From: Streptomyces sp. SAT1
Lineage (GTDB): Bacteria > Actinomycetota > Actinomycetes > Streptomycetales > Streptomycetaceae
Length of the DNA: 64,000 nt
Direction of reading: 5' to 3'
Assembly: GCF_001654495.1 (NCBI RefSeq)
Contig: NZ_CP015849.1
Span: 5,059,501 to 5,123,500, forward strand
Positions 1-9,336 of the stretch are shown here, piece by piece. The first letter of the stretch is position 1. Each line of letters begins with the position of its first letter. The notes beneath the pieces were generated by a model, which did not search any database, was not told where the DNA came from, and worked only from the letters and a program-made list of their open reading frames with translations. The translations under genes were made by a program, and so were the position numbers.

Positions 1-1716
1 CCAGGAGGGGGAGAGGGTGGCGGCGAGGACGGCGCGGACCTCGAAGGCGGGGCGGCCGCCGTGCTGGAGGTAGGCGTGGAGGATGTCGGGGGTGTTGGGG
101 AAGAGGTTGGGGCGCATGTAGGCGGCCGCCTCGCCCGACAGTTCCGTCAGGTAGTCGGTGAGTTCCTGTTTCGTGGTGCGCCAGGTGAAGTAGGTGTAGG
201 ACTGCTGGAAGCCGATCTGGGCGAGGGTGTGCATCATCGCGGGGCGGGTGAATGCCTCGGCGAGGAAGATGACGTCGGGGTCGGTGGTGTTGATGTCGCC
301 GAGGACGCGTTCCCAGAAGGCGACGGGTTTGGTGTGGGGGTTGTCGACGCGGAAGATGCGGACGCCGTGGTGCATCCAGTGGCGGACGATGCGGACGGTC
401 TCGGTGACGAGGCCGTCCATGTCGGTGTCGAAGGCCAGGGGGTAGATGTCCTGGTATTTCTTGGGGGGGTTCTCGGCGTGGGCGATGGTGCCGTCGGGGC
501 GGTGGTGGAACCACTGGGGGTGTTTGTGGACCCAGGGGTGGTCGGGGGAGCACTGGAGGGCGAGGTCGAGGGCGACTTCGAGGCCGAGTTCGCGGGCGCG
601 GGCGGTGAAGTGGTCGAAGTCGTCGAGGGTGCCCAGGCGGGGGTGGACGGTGTCGTGGCCGCCTTCGGGTGAGCCGATGGCCCAGGGGACGCCGACGTCG
701 TGGGGGCCGGCGGTGAGGGTGTTGTCGGGGCCTTTGCGGTGAGTGGTGCCGATGGGGTGGACGGGGGGGAGGTAGACGACGTCGAAGCCCATGGCGGCGA
801 TGGCGGGCAGGCGGCGTTCGGCGGTGCGCAGGGTGCCGTGGGGCTGGTCGGGGGTGCCTTCGGAGCGGGGGAAGAACTCGTACCAGGCGCTGTAGAGGGC
901 GCGTTCGCGTTCGACCTGGAGCGGGAGCGGCTGGGAGGCGGTGACCAGGTCGCGCAGGGGGTGGCGGGCCAGGACCGCGTCCACCTCCGGCGTCAACGCC
1001 GCCGACAGCCGGGACGCGGCCGGGCGCCGAGTGTCCCGCAGCGCCTCCTCGGCGGCCAGCACGGTGTCCCGCTCCGGGCCCTTCGGCACTCCGGCGGCGG
1101 CCCGCCCGTACAGCAGCGCGCCCTCGGTCAGCACCAGCTCGGTGTCGATCCCGGCCGGGATCTTGATGCGGGCGTGCCGCCGCCAGGTGGTGACGGGGTC
1201 GGCCCATGCCTCGACGTGGTAGGTCCAGCGGCCGGTCGCGGTCGGGGTGACCTCGGCGCCCCAGCGGTCGGTGCCCGGGGCCAGCTCGCGCATCGGCGTC
1301 CACGGCCCCGGCCGGCCCGCCGGATCGCACAGCACCACGTTCGCCGCGACCGCGTCGTGCCCCTCGCCGAACACGGTGGCGGTGACCTGGAAGGACTCCC
1401 CGGTCACCGCCTTGGCGGGCCTGCGGCCGTGCTGGACGACCGGCCGCACGTCGAGGACGGGGATCCGTCCGACGGCGGTGGGCGCGACTTCGGGCGCGGT
1501 CTCCGGTGCGTCCTTCGGCGCGGCCGGTGGCGGGGGCGCGGCCTCCTCCGGGACGGCCGGGACGGCCGGATCCTCCGAGGCCGCTTGAGCCGCCTGGGCC
1601 GTCCGGGCCGCCTGAGCTGTCTGTTCCTCGGGGGCGGGCGGGCCCGCCGCGCGGGGGCGCCGGGTGCCTTTCCTGCCGCCTGCCGGGGATGGTGCCGGGT
1701 GCTGCCTGCTGGGCAT
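1..1716 (-). CDS. glgE: GlgE alpha-1,4-glucan:maltose-1-phosphate maltosyltransferase (C-terminus outside window)
   Basis: GlgE (GH13_3) transfers maltosyl units from maltose 1-phosphate onto alpha-1,4-glucans in the trehalose-to-glucan pathway. The frame is open to the window edge, so 572 codons are present and roughly the last 100-150 residues are missing. ATG at 1716 is preceded by AGGAG five bases upstream. Residues 1 to about 80 are Ala/Pro-rich and probably disordered, longer than I recall for S. coelicolor GlgE. The inhibitor/N domain begins near VGRIPVLDVRPVV. The GH13 barrel shows RIFRVDNPHTK with the nucleophile Asp (about residue 458) and FLAEAF with the acid/base Glu (about 483). 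It diverges from glgP across a 335-bp spacer. Confidence 0.96.
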   Translation of the reverse strand, partial: MPSRQHPAPSPAGGRKGTRRPRAAGPPAPEEQTAQAARTAQAAQAASEDPAVPAVPEEAAPPPPAAPKDAPETAPEVAPTAVGRIPVLDVRPVVQHGRRPAKAVTGESFQVTATVFGEGHDAVAANVVLCDPAGRPGPWTPMRELAPGTDRWGAEVTPTATGRWTYHVEAWADPVTTWRRHARIKIPAGIDTELVLTEGALLYGRAAAGVPKGPERDTVLAAEEALRDTRRPAASRLSAALTPEVDAVLARHPLRDLVTASQPLPLQVERERALYSAWYEFFPRSEGTPDQPHGTLRTAERRLPAIAAMGFDVVYLPPVHPIGTTHRKGPDNTLTAGPHDVGVPWAIGSPEGGHDTVHPRLGTLDDFDHFTARARELGLEVALDLALQCSPDHPWVHKHPQWFHHRPDGTIAHAENPPKKYQDIYPLAFDTDMDGLVTETVRIVRHWMHHGVRIFRVDNPHTKPVAFWERVLGDINTTDPDVIFLAEAFTRPAMMHTLAQIGFQQSYTYFTWRTTKQELTDYLTELSGEAAAYMRPNLFPNTPDILHAYLQHGGRPAFEVRAVLAATLSPSW

Positions 1717-2051
1717 GACCGCTCCTGTCCGCATCAACGAGGGTGTGGGCGGATGTGCGTGGGGGAGGTGGGTCCTGCGGGGTCCGTCTTCCGGGTGTAC
1801 CGGAAGAGTTTGGGCGTACCGCAGGAGCCTTCCCACCCCCTTCGGGTGAGCAATCCGGGACTTTGTTAACTACCCGCGCGTATGTCCACACACAAAGTTG
1901 GCCTCGTCTTGAGCCACCCGGCGGCGCCGAGCGCGGCGGCATCCGTACGGTCACCGGTACGGTGCTGTGTGACGGGGCGCACAGTGCCGTGCGTCCTGGC
2001 GGCGAAGCGCACCGTGCCGTGCGTCCATCAGCGAACGCGCCGAGGTGGAAT
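1717..2051. promoter_or_regulatory. Divergent glgE/glgP regulatory region with repeats
   Basis: This 335-bp spacer has no supported gene. It contains an inverted repeat ACTTTGT (1860-1866) / ACAAAGT (1892-1898), an inverted repeat CCGTAC-N8-GTACGG (1943-1962), and a 20-bp direct repeat with one mismatch at 1977-1996 and 2007-2026, exactly 30 bp apart. Spacing by three helical turns suggests same-face protein binding upstream of glgP, but no regulator can be named from sequence alone. Confidence 0.45.
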
Positions 2052-4724
2052 GTGAAGGCGATCCGTCGGTTCACCGTCCGTCCCGTTCTCCCCGAACCCC
2101 TACGACCGCTCAGCGAGCTGGCCCGCAATCTGCGCTGGTCATGGCATGCGGAGACGCGCGACCTCTTCCAGTCCGCGGACCCGGAGCACTGGGCCTCCTG
2201 CGGCGGCGACCCGGTCCGCCTGCTGGGCTGTGTGCCCCCGGCCCGGCTGGCGGAGCTGGCCGCCGACCGGCGCTTCCTGCGCCGGCTGACCGCCGCCGCC
2301 GACGACCTGCGCGACTACCTGACCGGCGAGCGCTGGTACCAGGCGCAGCCCGCGGGACTGCCCGCCGGCATCGCCTACTTCTCTCCCGAGTTCGGCATCA
2401 CCGCGGCCCTGCCGCAGTACTCCGGCGGCCTCGGCATCCTCGCGGGCGACCATCTCAAGGCCGCCAGTGACCTGGGCGTACCCCTGATCGGGGTCGGGCT
2501 GCTGTACCGGCACGGATACTTCCGGCAGTCCCTGTCCCGGGACGGCTGGCAGCAGGAGCACTACCCGGTCCTGGACCCCAACGAGCTGCCCGTCACGCAG
2601 CTGCGCGAGGCCGACGGCAGCCCTGCCAGGGTCTCGCTCGCCCTGCCCCGCGGCAGGGCCCTGCACGCCCGGATCTGGCTGGCCCAGGTTGGCCGGATCC
2701 CGCTGCTCCTCCTCGACTCCGACGTCGAGGAGAACGACCTCGGCGAGCGCCAGGTGACCGACCGGCTGTACGGAGGGGGCAGCGAGCACCGTCTGCTCCA
2801 GGAGATGCTGCTGGGTATAGGAGGGGTGCGTGCGGTGCGGACGTACTGCCGGCTCACCGGGCATCCCGGGCCGGAGGTGTTCCACACCAACGAGGGACAC
2901 GCGGGCTTCCTCGGCCTGGAGCGGATCGCGGAGCTGGGCGACCAGGGCCTGGACTTCGACGCGGCCCTGGAGGCGGTGCGCGCGGGCACGGTCTTCACCA
3001 CCCACACGCCCGTCCCGGCCGGCATCGACCGCTTCGACCGGGAGCTGGTCGCCCGGCACTTCGGGCCCGACGCCGAGCTGCCCCGCATCGACGTCGAACG
3101 CGTCCTCGGGCTGGGCATGGAGACCTACCCGGGCGGCGAGCCGAACCTGTTCAACATGGCGGTGATGGGGCTCAGGCTCGCCCAGCGCGCCAACGGGGTG
3201 TCCCTGCTGCACGGGCAGGTCAGCCGGGAGATGTTCGCCGGCCTCTGGCCGGGCTTCGGGCCCGAGGAGGTGCCGATCACCTCGGTCACCAACGGGGTGC
3301 ACGCCCCGACCTGGGTGGCGCCCGAGGTGTTCCGGCTCGGCGCCCGGCAGATCGGCGCCCAGCGGGCCGAGGACGCGCTGTCCGTGGGCGGCTCCGACCG
3401 CTGGGACTCGGTGGCCGACATCCCCGACGAGGACATCTGGGAGCTGCGCCGCGAGCTGCGCGAGCAACTGGTGAGCGAGGTGCGCCACCGGGTGGCGGCG
3501 GCCTGGCGGCAGCGCGGCGCGGGCCCGGCCGAGCTGGGCTGGGTCGACGGCGTGCTGGATCCCGAGGTGCTGACCATCGGCTTCGCGCGCCGGGTCCCCT
3601 CGTACAAGCGGCTCACGCTGATGCTGCGCGACCGGGACCGGCTGATGGACCTGCTGCTGCACCCCGAGCGGCCGGTGCAGATCGTGGTCGCGGGCAAGGC
3701 GCACCCGGCGGACGACGGCGGCAAGCGGCTCATCCAGGAGCTGGTGCGCTTCGCCGACGACCCGCGGGTGCGGCACCGGATCGTGTTCCTGCCGGACTAC
3801 GGCATGGCGATGGCGCAGAAGCTGTACCACGGCTGCGACGTCTGGCTGAACAATCCGCTGCGCCCGCTGGAGGCGTGCGGCACCTCCGGGATGAAGGCCG
3901 CGCTCAACGGCTGCCTCAACCTGTCGGTGCTGGACGGCTGGTGGGACGAGTGGTATCAGAGCGACTTCGGCTGGGCCGTTCCGACCGCGGACGGCGGCTC
4001 GCCGCTGCCCGCGACGGCGGGGGCGGAGGCCGATCACCGCGACGAGGTCGAGGCCGCCGCGCTGTACGAGCTGCTGGAGCGGCGCATCGCGCCCCGCTTC
4101 TACGAGCGCGGCCGGGCCGGGCTGCCCGACCGCTGGATCGAGATGGTCCGCAGGACGCTGACCCTGCTGGGACCGAAGGTGCTGGCCGGACGCATGGTCC
4201 GGGAGTACGTCGAGCGGCTGTACACCCCGGCCGCGCACGCGCACCGCGCCCTGGACGCCTCGGCGGCGCGTGAGCTGGCGGCCTGGAAGGCGCGGGTGCG
4301 GGCGGGCTGGCACGAGGTGAGCGTCGACCATGTGGAGACGTCCTGCCCGCCGGCCGAGCGCACCGGGCGGTCCGCGTCCACGGCCACCGCGGAGCTGGGC
4401 GCGACCCTGGGGCTGCGGGTGCGGGTCGGTCTCGGACCCCTCGGCCCCGAGGACGTGCAGGTGCAGGCGGTGTCCGGGCGGGTCGACGAGGAGGACCGGA
4501 TCACGGACCCGTCCGTGGTCGCGCTGAAACCGGCGGGCGCCCCCGACGCGGACGGCCGCTGGGTCTTCGAGGGCCCGCTCTCGCTCGACCGCACCGGCCC
4601 CTACGGCTACACCGTCCGGATCCTCCCGGACCACCGCCTGCTCGCCTCGCCCGCCGAACTCGGCCTGGTCACGGTGCCGCCGCAGGACGCGGGCGGCGAC
4701 GGGGCGGGGGTGCTGCTGCGCTGA
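2052..4724 (+). CDS. glgP: Alpha-glucan (glycogen/maltodextrin) phosphorylase
   Basis: A GT35 phosphorylase that releases glucose 1-phosphate from alpha-1,4-glucans with a PLP cofactor; 890 residues, of the long bacterial type. The N-terminus carries the DUF3417-like segment (SELARNLRWSWH) usual in this subfamily. AYFSPEFGI and the C-terminal LEACGTSGMKAALNG motif are visible; the Lys of GMKA binds PLP. GTG at 2052 was chosen because GAGGTGG lies just upstream and the recognisable protein begins there; the frame stays open upstream to 1743 but encodes nothing family-like. It is divergent from glgE and convergent with the DUF1990 gene. Confidence 0.95.
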   Translation: MKAIRRFTVRPVLPEPLRPLSELARNLRWSWHAETRDLFQSADPEHWASCGGDPVRLLGCVPPARLAELAADRRFLRRLTAAADDLRDYLTGERWYQAQPAGLPAGIAYFSPEFGITAALPQYSGGLGILAGDHLKAASDLGVPLIGVGLLYRHGYFRQSLSRDGWQQEHYPVLDPNELPVTQLREADGSPARVSLALPRGRALHARIWLAQVGRIPLLLLDSDVEENDLGERQVTDRLYGGGSEHRLLQEMLLGIGGVRAVRTYCRLTGHPGPEVFHTNEGHAGFLGLERIAELGDQGLDFDAALEAVRAGTVFTTHTPVPAGIDRFDRELVARHFGPDAELPRIDVERVLGLGMETYPGGEPNLFNMAVMGLRLAQRANGVSLLHGQVSREMFAGLWPGFGPEEVPITSVTNGVHAPTWVAPEVFRLGARQIGAQRAEDALSVGGSDRWDSVADIPDEDIWELRRELREQLVSEVRHRVAAAWRQRGAGPAELGWVDGVLDPEVLTIGFARRVPSYKRLTLMLRDRDRLMDLLLHPERPVQIVVAGKAHPADDGGKRLIQELVRFADDPRVRHRIVFLPDYGMAMAQKLYHGCDVWLNNPLRPLEACGTSGMKAALNGCLNLSVLDGWWDEWYQSDFGWAVPTADGGSPLPATAGAEADHRDEVEAAALYELLERRIAPRFYERGRAGLPDRWIEMVRRTLTLLGPKVLAGRMVREYVERLYTPAAHAHRALDASAARELAAWKARVRAGWHEVSVDHVETSCPPAERTGRSASTATAELGATLGLRVRVGLGPLGPEDVQVQAVSGRVDEEDRITDPSVVALKPAGAPDADGRWVFEGPLSLDRTGPYGYTVRILPDHRLLASPAELGLVTVPPQDAGGDGAGVLLR

Positions 4725-4771
4725 AACGGCGCGGGCGGAACGGGCCGGCGGGCGGGCCGGTGGTCAGGCGG

Positions 4772-5293
4772 TCAGGTGCCGTCCTCCAGGCCGGCGCACA
4801 GGCGGCGCAGCACGGTGCCGCAGCGGCGGGCGTAGGCGTGCTGGAAGCCGCGGGTGGCCGGGCCGCCCGCGCGGGCGTACCACCTGGCGGGGCGGCTGAA
4901 GGCGGTCACGGTCAGCCAGACCGTGCCGTCGCCGGTGCGGTCGACGACGAAGGACTCCTCGCCGCTCTCGGGGTGGCCCGGCAGGGTGCCGTACGCCCAT
5001 CCGGCCCGGCGCGGTTCCTCGGTGGTCCAGACCACCCGGCAGGGGGCCTTGATCAGCCCGGCGAGGGTGACGGTGACCTCGGCGCCGGGGGCGGCGCGCT
5101 CGGCGGCGGTGTCGATGCCCACTCCGGCGGCGCGGTGCAGCTCCCAGGTGAACACGGCCTCGGCGGCCCGCCGGAACACCTCCTCGCCCTCGCCGATGCG
5201 GGTGCGCACGTGCAGCGGGCGGAAGCCGGGCGGGCAGTGGCCCTGTTCGCGGGTCGCACCGACCTCCTCGTAGGTGAAGTCCTGGGGAGCCAT
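4772..5293 (-). CDS. DUF1990 family protein
   Basis: A 173-residue protein opening with FTYEEVGATRE and containing IGEGEEVFRRAAEAVFTWELHRAAG, features I associate with the DUF1990 family found in actinobacteria and plants; its biochemical role is unknown. No signal peptide or membrane segment is seen, so it is probably cytoplasmic. ATG at 5293 matches the family N-terminus, but there is no convincing ribosome binding site, and the terminator hairpin of the upstream protease sits only about 15 bases away, so translation may start on a very short leader. It is convergent with glgP. Confidence 0.75.
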   Translation of the reverse strand: MAPQDFTYEEVGATREQGHCPPGFRPLHVRTRIGEGEEVFRRAAEAVFTWELHRAAGVGIDTAAERAAPGAEVTVTLAGLIKAPCRVVWTTEEPRRAGWAYGTLPGHPESGEESFVVDRTGDGTVWLTVTAFSRPARWYARAGGPATRGFQHAYARRCGTVLRRLCAGLEDGT

Positions 5294-5307
5294 GGGATCC
5301 AAGGGTA

Positions 5308-5345
5308 GGGCGGAACCCGGGAGACGCGCGTCCCGGGTTCCGCCC
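5308..5345 (-). terminator. Rho-independent-type hairpin after M4 protease 1
   Basis: Perfect 15-bp stem (arm GGGCGGAACCCGGGA at 5308-5322, complementary arm at 5331-5345) with an 8-base loop, 22 bp beyond the protease stop. There is no U-tract, as is common in Streptomyces. Confidence 0.8.
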
Positions 5346-5367
5346 GTGGTGTCGTGCGGCCGGTGGG

Positions 5368-7008
5368 TCAGTTGACGTTGACCCCGGACCAGGCGGCTCC
5401 GACCGCCTTGTACTCGGTGCTGGAGGCGCCGTACAGGGCCGACGCCGCGTTCAGGGTCGCCGTGCGGGCGGCCTTGTAGTTGGTGGTCGACGTCATGTAC
5501 GTGGTGAGCGCCTTGTACCAGATCTGGAGGGCCTTGTCCCGGCCGATGCCGGTGACCTTGGCGCCGTTGGACGTCGGCGAGTTGTAGCTGACGCCGTTGA
5601 CCGTCTTCGCGCCGCTGCCCTCGCTCAGCAGGTAGAAGAAGTGGTTGGCGACGCCGGAGGAGTAGTGCACGTCCTTGTTGCCGACGGTGGAGGACCAGTA
5701 GTCCGCCGAGGCGCCGTCCTTGCTGGGCTTGTCCATGTAGCGCAGCGGGGAGCCGTCCCCGTTGATGTTGATCTTCTCGCCGATCAGGTAGTCGCCCTTG
5801 TCGGCGGAGTTGTTGGCGAACCACTCGACGCCGGTGCCGAAGATGTCGGAGGTCGCCTCGTTCAGACCGCCGGACTCACCGGTGTAGTTGAGTCCCGCGG
5901 TGTTGGAGGTGACACCGTGGCTCATCTCGTGTCCCGCGACGTCCAGCGCGGTCAGCGGGTGGGTGTTGCCCGAGCCGTCGCCGTACGTCATGCAGAAGCA
6001 GCTGTCGTCCCAGAAGGCGTTGACGTAGTTGCTGCCGTAGTGGACGCGGGAGTAGGCGCCCTGGCCGTTGTTCTTGATGCCGTTGCGGCCGAAGGTGCTC
6101 TTGTAGAAGTCCCAGGTCTCCTGGGCGCCGTAGGCGGCGTCGGCCGCGGCCGTCTGGTCGGAGGTGGAGCTGGAGGCGGTGCCGGTGCCCCACACGTCGT
6201 CGGCGTCGGTGAAGAGCGTGCCGGTGCCGGACGTCTTGCGGGCCAGGTTGTACGTCTTGTGACCGCCGCGCGAGCCGTCGGTCAGCTGGTACGTGGAGCC
6301 GGACTTGGTGGTGGTCAGGGTCACCTGGCCCGAGTACAGCGTCTTGCCGGTGCCGGTCTCGATGCCCTGGTACTCGTAGAGCTTCTTGCCGGTGGCGGCG
6401 TCGGTGATGACGTGCAGCTGGTTCGGGGTGCCGTCGTCCTGGAGGCCGCCGACGACCGTCTCGTAGGCGAGGACGGGCGTGCCGTTGCCCGCCCAGATCA
6501 CCTTGCGCGGGGCCTGGTCTGCGGTGGTCTGCGCCGAACCGGCGTCCTTGGCGAGGCCCACGGCCTGCTGCTCGGCCTTGGCCGCGGCGACCTTCGGCGT
6601 GAGCGAGGCGACCTTGATGGCCGCGTTGTTGGCCTTGGTGACGCCTTCGGTGGCACCGGACTTCGCGGTGTGCACGATCAGGTCGCCGCCGAGGACCGGC
6701 AGGCCCGCGTAGGTGCGCTCGTAGCGGGTGTGGACCGTGCCGTCGGCGTCCTTGACGACATCCTTGACGACCAGCTTCTCCTGGGCGCCGAGACCTATCT
6801 GCCGGGCGGTGCCGGACGCGTCGGCCTGCGCCTGCTGGAGCAGGGCGGTGCGGGCGGAGGCGGTGAGCGCGGTGGGGGCCGCGGCCGGGGTGACCGGGGA
6901 CTGCGCCGAGGCGCTGGTGGTCACGGCGGTGCTGAGCAGGGCTCCGGCGGCGACGGCGGTGGCGACGGCCAGCGTGGTGCGCTTGTGACGCATGAGGCGG
7001 GGGGTCAC
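5368..7008 (-). CDS. Secreted M4 neutral zinc metalloprotease (thermolysin family)
   Basis: A 546-residue extracellular pre-pro-peptidase. The N-terminus (MRHKRTTLAVATAV, then Ala-rich to ASAQ) is a Sec signal peptide, followed by an FTP/PepSY inhibitory propeptide (about residues 50-215) and the M4 catalytic domain. HEMSH near residue 360 gives two zinc ligands and the catalytic Glu; GLNEATSD about 20 residues later gives the third ligand. GTG at 7008 has AAGGAG five bases upstream; an in-frame ATG lies five codons in. A paralogue with extensive near-identical stretches lies immediately upstream on the same strand, so the two are a tandem duplication. This copy ends at the M4 domain with no P-domain. 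Confidence 0.95.
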   Translation of the reverse strand: MTPRLMRHKRTTLAVATAVAAGALLSTAVTTSASAQSPVTPAAAPTALTASARTALLQQAQADASGTARQIGLGAQEKLVVKDVVKDADGTVHTRYERTYAGLPVLGGDLIVHTAKSGATEGVTKANNAAIKVASLTPKVAAAKAEQQAVGLAKDAGSAQTTADQAPRKVIWAGNGTPVLAYETVVGGLQDDGTPNQLHVITDAATGKKLYEYQGIETGTGKTLYSGQVTLTTTKSGSTYQLTDGSRGGHKTYNLARKTSGTGTLFTDADDVWGTGTASSSTSDQTAAADAAYGAQETWDFYKSTFGRNGIKNNGQGAYSRVHYGSNYVNAFWDDSCFCMTYGDGSGNTHPLTALDVAGHEMSHGVTSNTAGLNYTGESGGLNEATSDIFGTGVEWFANNSADKGDYLIGEKININGDGSPLRYMDKPSKDGASADYWSSTVGNKDVHYSSGVANHFFYLLSEGSGAKTVNGVSYNSPTSNGAKVTGIGRDKALQIWYKALTTYMTSTTNYKAARTATLNAASALYGASSTEYKAVGAAWSGVNVN

Positions 7009-7245
7009 ACAAGCTCCTTATGTGGGGGAGCCCGGCCGGCGTGGGGGTGCCGGCCGGACGGAAGGTCGGTTGCTGTGCTCGTGCGGCGGGTGCAGAGAGA
7101 GTGACATCAAGGGCGCGTACATGTCAGGACCCCGAGGTGATGTTGGCCGAAAAATGACTGTCCGATTCGTGTTTCGACCATGTGAACGGGCGCCGCCCCG
7201 GGTGCTTCCTCGCCGCCGGCGGCGCCCTGCCCTCGGGGAGTCGGG

Positions 7246-7277
7246 GCCCGGTGGGGGACCTCGGTCCCCCACCGGGC
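7246..7277 (-). terminator. Hairpin terminator after M4 protease 2
   Basis: Perfect 14-bp stem (GCCCGGTGGGGGAC at 7246-7259, complementary arm 7264-7277) with a CTCG tetraloop, 16 bp past the stop of the second protease. It should separate transcription of the two paralogues. Confidence 0.8.
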
Positions 7278-7293
7278 GGCGCCTCGCCCGGCT

Positions 7294-9336
7294 TTACGGG
7301 AAGGTCAGCTTCCAGCCGTCGATGTACCCGGTGTCGCCGGGGCCCTTGTCCTGGACGCGCAGCTTCCAGGTGCCGTTGGCCGCCACCGAGGACGCGTTGA
7401 CCGTGTAGGTCTGGTGCACGTCCGGGGTCGGGTCGTAGCCGCTGCTCTTCAGCCGGGCCGTGGCGCCGTTCGGGGCGACCAGGTCGATCTGGAGGTCACC
7501 GCTCCAGGAGTGCACGATGTCCACCGAGACCTGGAGGTTGGACGGCGCGTTGCCGGTGCGCCCGGAGACCGTGATGGACGAGGTGACCGCCGAACCGTAG
7601 TCCGGGATGTTCACGTCCGCGGTGCTCTCGAACGAGGAGCCGCCTCCGGGCGGGTCGCCGCCGCCGGGGCGCGCACCGACCGCGACGCCCGCCCAGGCGT
7701 CCTGCACGGCCTTGTACTCGGTGCTGGAGGTGCCGTACAGCTCACCGGCCGCCGCGAGCGTCCCGGTGCGGGCCGAGGCGTAGTTGGTGGTCGAGGTGAA
7801 CTTGGTGGTCAGCGCCCGGTACCAGATCTGGAGGGCCTTGTCCCGGCCGATGCCGGTGACCGGCAGCCCGTCCGCGGTGGGCGAGTCGTAGTTGACGCCG
7901 TTGATCGTCTTGGCGCCGCTGCCCTCGCTCAGCAGGTAGAAGAAGTGGTTGGCGATGCCGGACGAGTAGTGCACGTCCTTGTTGCCCACGCCCGAGTACC
8001 AGGAGTCGGCGGAGGCGCCGTCCTTGCTGGGCTTGTCCATGTAGCGCAGCGGGGTGCCGTCGCCGTTGATGTCGATCTTCTCGCCGAGGAGGTAGTCGCC
8101 CTTGTCGGTGGCGTTGTTGGCGTACCACTCGACGCCGGTGCCGAAGATGTCGGAGGTCGCCTCGTTCAGGCCGCCCGACTCGCCGCTGTAGTTGAGGCCG
8201 GCCGTGTTGGAGGTGACGCCGTGGCTCATCTCGTGGCCGGCGACGTCCAGTTCGGTCAGCGGGTCGTTGTTGCCCGAGCCGTCGCCGTACGTCATGCAGA
8301 AGCAGCTGTCGTCCCAGAACGCGTTCACGTACGCGTTGCCGTAGTGGACGCGGGAGTACGCGGCCTGGCCGTTGTTCTTGATGCCGTTGCGGCCGAAGGT
8401 GTCCTTGTAGAAGTCCCACGTCATCGCGGCGCCGTAGTGGGCGTCGGCGGCGGCGGTGGCCGCGTTCGACGTCGTGCCGTTGCCCCAGGTGTCGTTGGAC
8501 TGGGAGAACAGCGTGCCGGTGCCGGACGAACCGTGGTTCAGGTTGTACGTCTTGTGGCCGCCGCGCGCCCCGTCGTTCAGGGTGTACGTCGAGCCGGACT
8601 GGGTCGTCGTCAGCGAGACCTGGCCGCTGTACTGGGTGTTGCCGACACCGGTCTCGATGCCCTGGTACCGGAACAGCTCCTTGCCCGTGCTCGCGTCGGT
8701 GATGACGTGCAGCTGGTTCGGGGTGCCGTCGTCCTGGAAGCCGCCGATCACCGTCTCGTAGGCCAGCACCGGCTTGCCGGTGGCCGCCCAGATCACCTTG
8801 CGGGAGGACTGGTCCACCGACGCCTTGCTGCTGCCCAGCGCCTTGGCCTGCTGCACCGCGTGCTGCTCGACGGCCGCCTTCGCCACCTTCGGGGTGAGGC
8901 TCGCGACCTTCACCGCCGCGTTCGTCGCCTTGAGCACCCGCTCGGTCTTCCCCGAGGCCGCGCTGTCGACGATCAGGTCGCCGCCGAGGACCGGCAGGCC
9001 CGCGTAGGTGCGCTCGTAGCGGGTGTGGACCGTGCCGTCGGCGTCCTTGACGACGTCCTTGACGGCCAGCTGCTCCTGGGCGCCCAGGCCCAGGTCCTTG
9101 GCGGTGCGGGCCTTGGCGCCGTCCGCGTCCCGGATCAGCTCGGCGCGCTGCGAGGCGGTGAGCTTCACGGCGACGTGTGCCGGGGCGAGCTTGACCGCGT
9201 GCGGCGCCGGCGCGGCACTCGCGGCGCCGGACTGGACGGCGGTGGCGACGAGCGCGGCGACACCGGCCAGGGCGATGCCCGCGGCCCGGCGGTGGGTGAT
9301 GTGGGAGGTGCGTCTGCGAGAGCTGCTACTCAACAC
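7294..9336 (-). CDS. Secreted M4 neutral metalloprotease with C-terminal P-domain
   Basis: About 680 residues: Sec signal peptide (RRAAGIALAGVAALVATAV), FTP/PepSY propeptide, M4 domain with HEMSH near residue 368 and GLNEATSD, a Gly/Pro linker (GGGDPPGGGSS), then about 110 residues resembling a proprotein-convertase P-domain (IPDYGSAVTSSITVSG, VDIVHSWSGDLQIDLVAPNG, GTWKLRVQD). The frame opens at GTG 9357, but AAGGAG at 9345-9340 points to GTG 9336 or TTG 9333 instead; the exact start among these is uncertain. Much of its sequence matches the downstream paralogue, from which it differs mainly by the P-domain, often implicated in stability or substrate docking. Confidence 0.94.
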   Translation of the reverse strand: MLSSSSRRRTSHITHRRAAGIALAGVAALVATAVQSGAASAAPAPHAVKLAPAHVAVKLTASQRAELIRDADGAKARTAKDLGLGAQEQLAVKDVVKDADGTVHTRYERTYAGLPVLGGDLIVDSAASGKTERVLKATNAAVKVASLTPKVAKAAVEQHAVQQAKALGSSKASVDQSSRKVIWAATGKPVLAYETVIGGFQDDGTPNQLHVITDASTGKELFRYQGIETGVGNTQYSGQVSLTTTQSGSTYTLNDGARGGHKTYNLNHGSSGTGTLFSQSNDTWGNGTTSNAATAAADAHYGAAMTWDFYKDTFGRNGIKNNGQAAYSRVHYGNAYVNAFWDDSCFCMTYGDGSGNNDPLTELDVAGHEMSHGVTSNTAGLNYSGESGGLNEATSDIFGTGVEWYANNATDKGDYLLGEKIDINGDGTPLRYMDKPSKDGASADSWYSGVGNKDVHYSSGIANHFFYLLSEGSGAKTINGVNYDSPTADGLPVTGIGRDKALQIWYRALTTKFTSTTNYASARTGTLAAAGELYGTSSTEYKAVQDAWAGVAVGARPGGGDPPGGGSSFESTADVNIPDYGSAVTSSITVSGRTGNAPSNLQVSVDIVHSWSGDLQIDLVAPNGATARLKSSGYDPTPDVHQTYTVNASSVAANGTWKLRVQDKGPGDTGYIDGWKLTFP

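Noticed and set aside
2139..4634. An 831-codon open frame on the minus strand opposite glgP
   Set aside because: It has the Arg/Pro/Ala composition of a shadow frame created by third-position GC, no start signal and no motif, while the plus strand encodes a complete phosphorylase.
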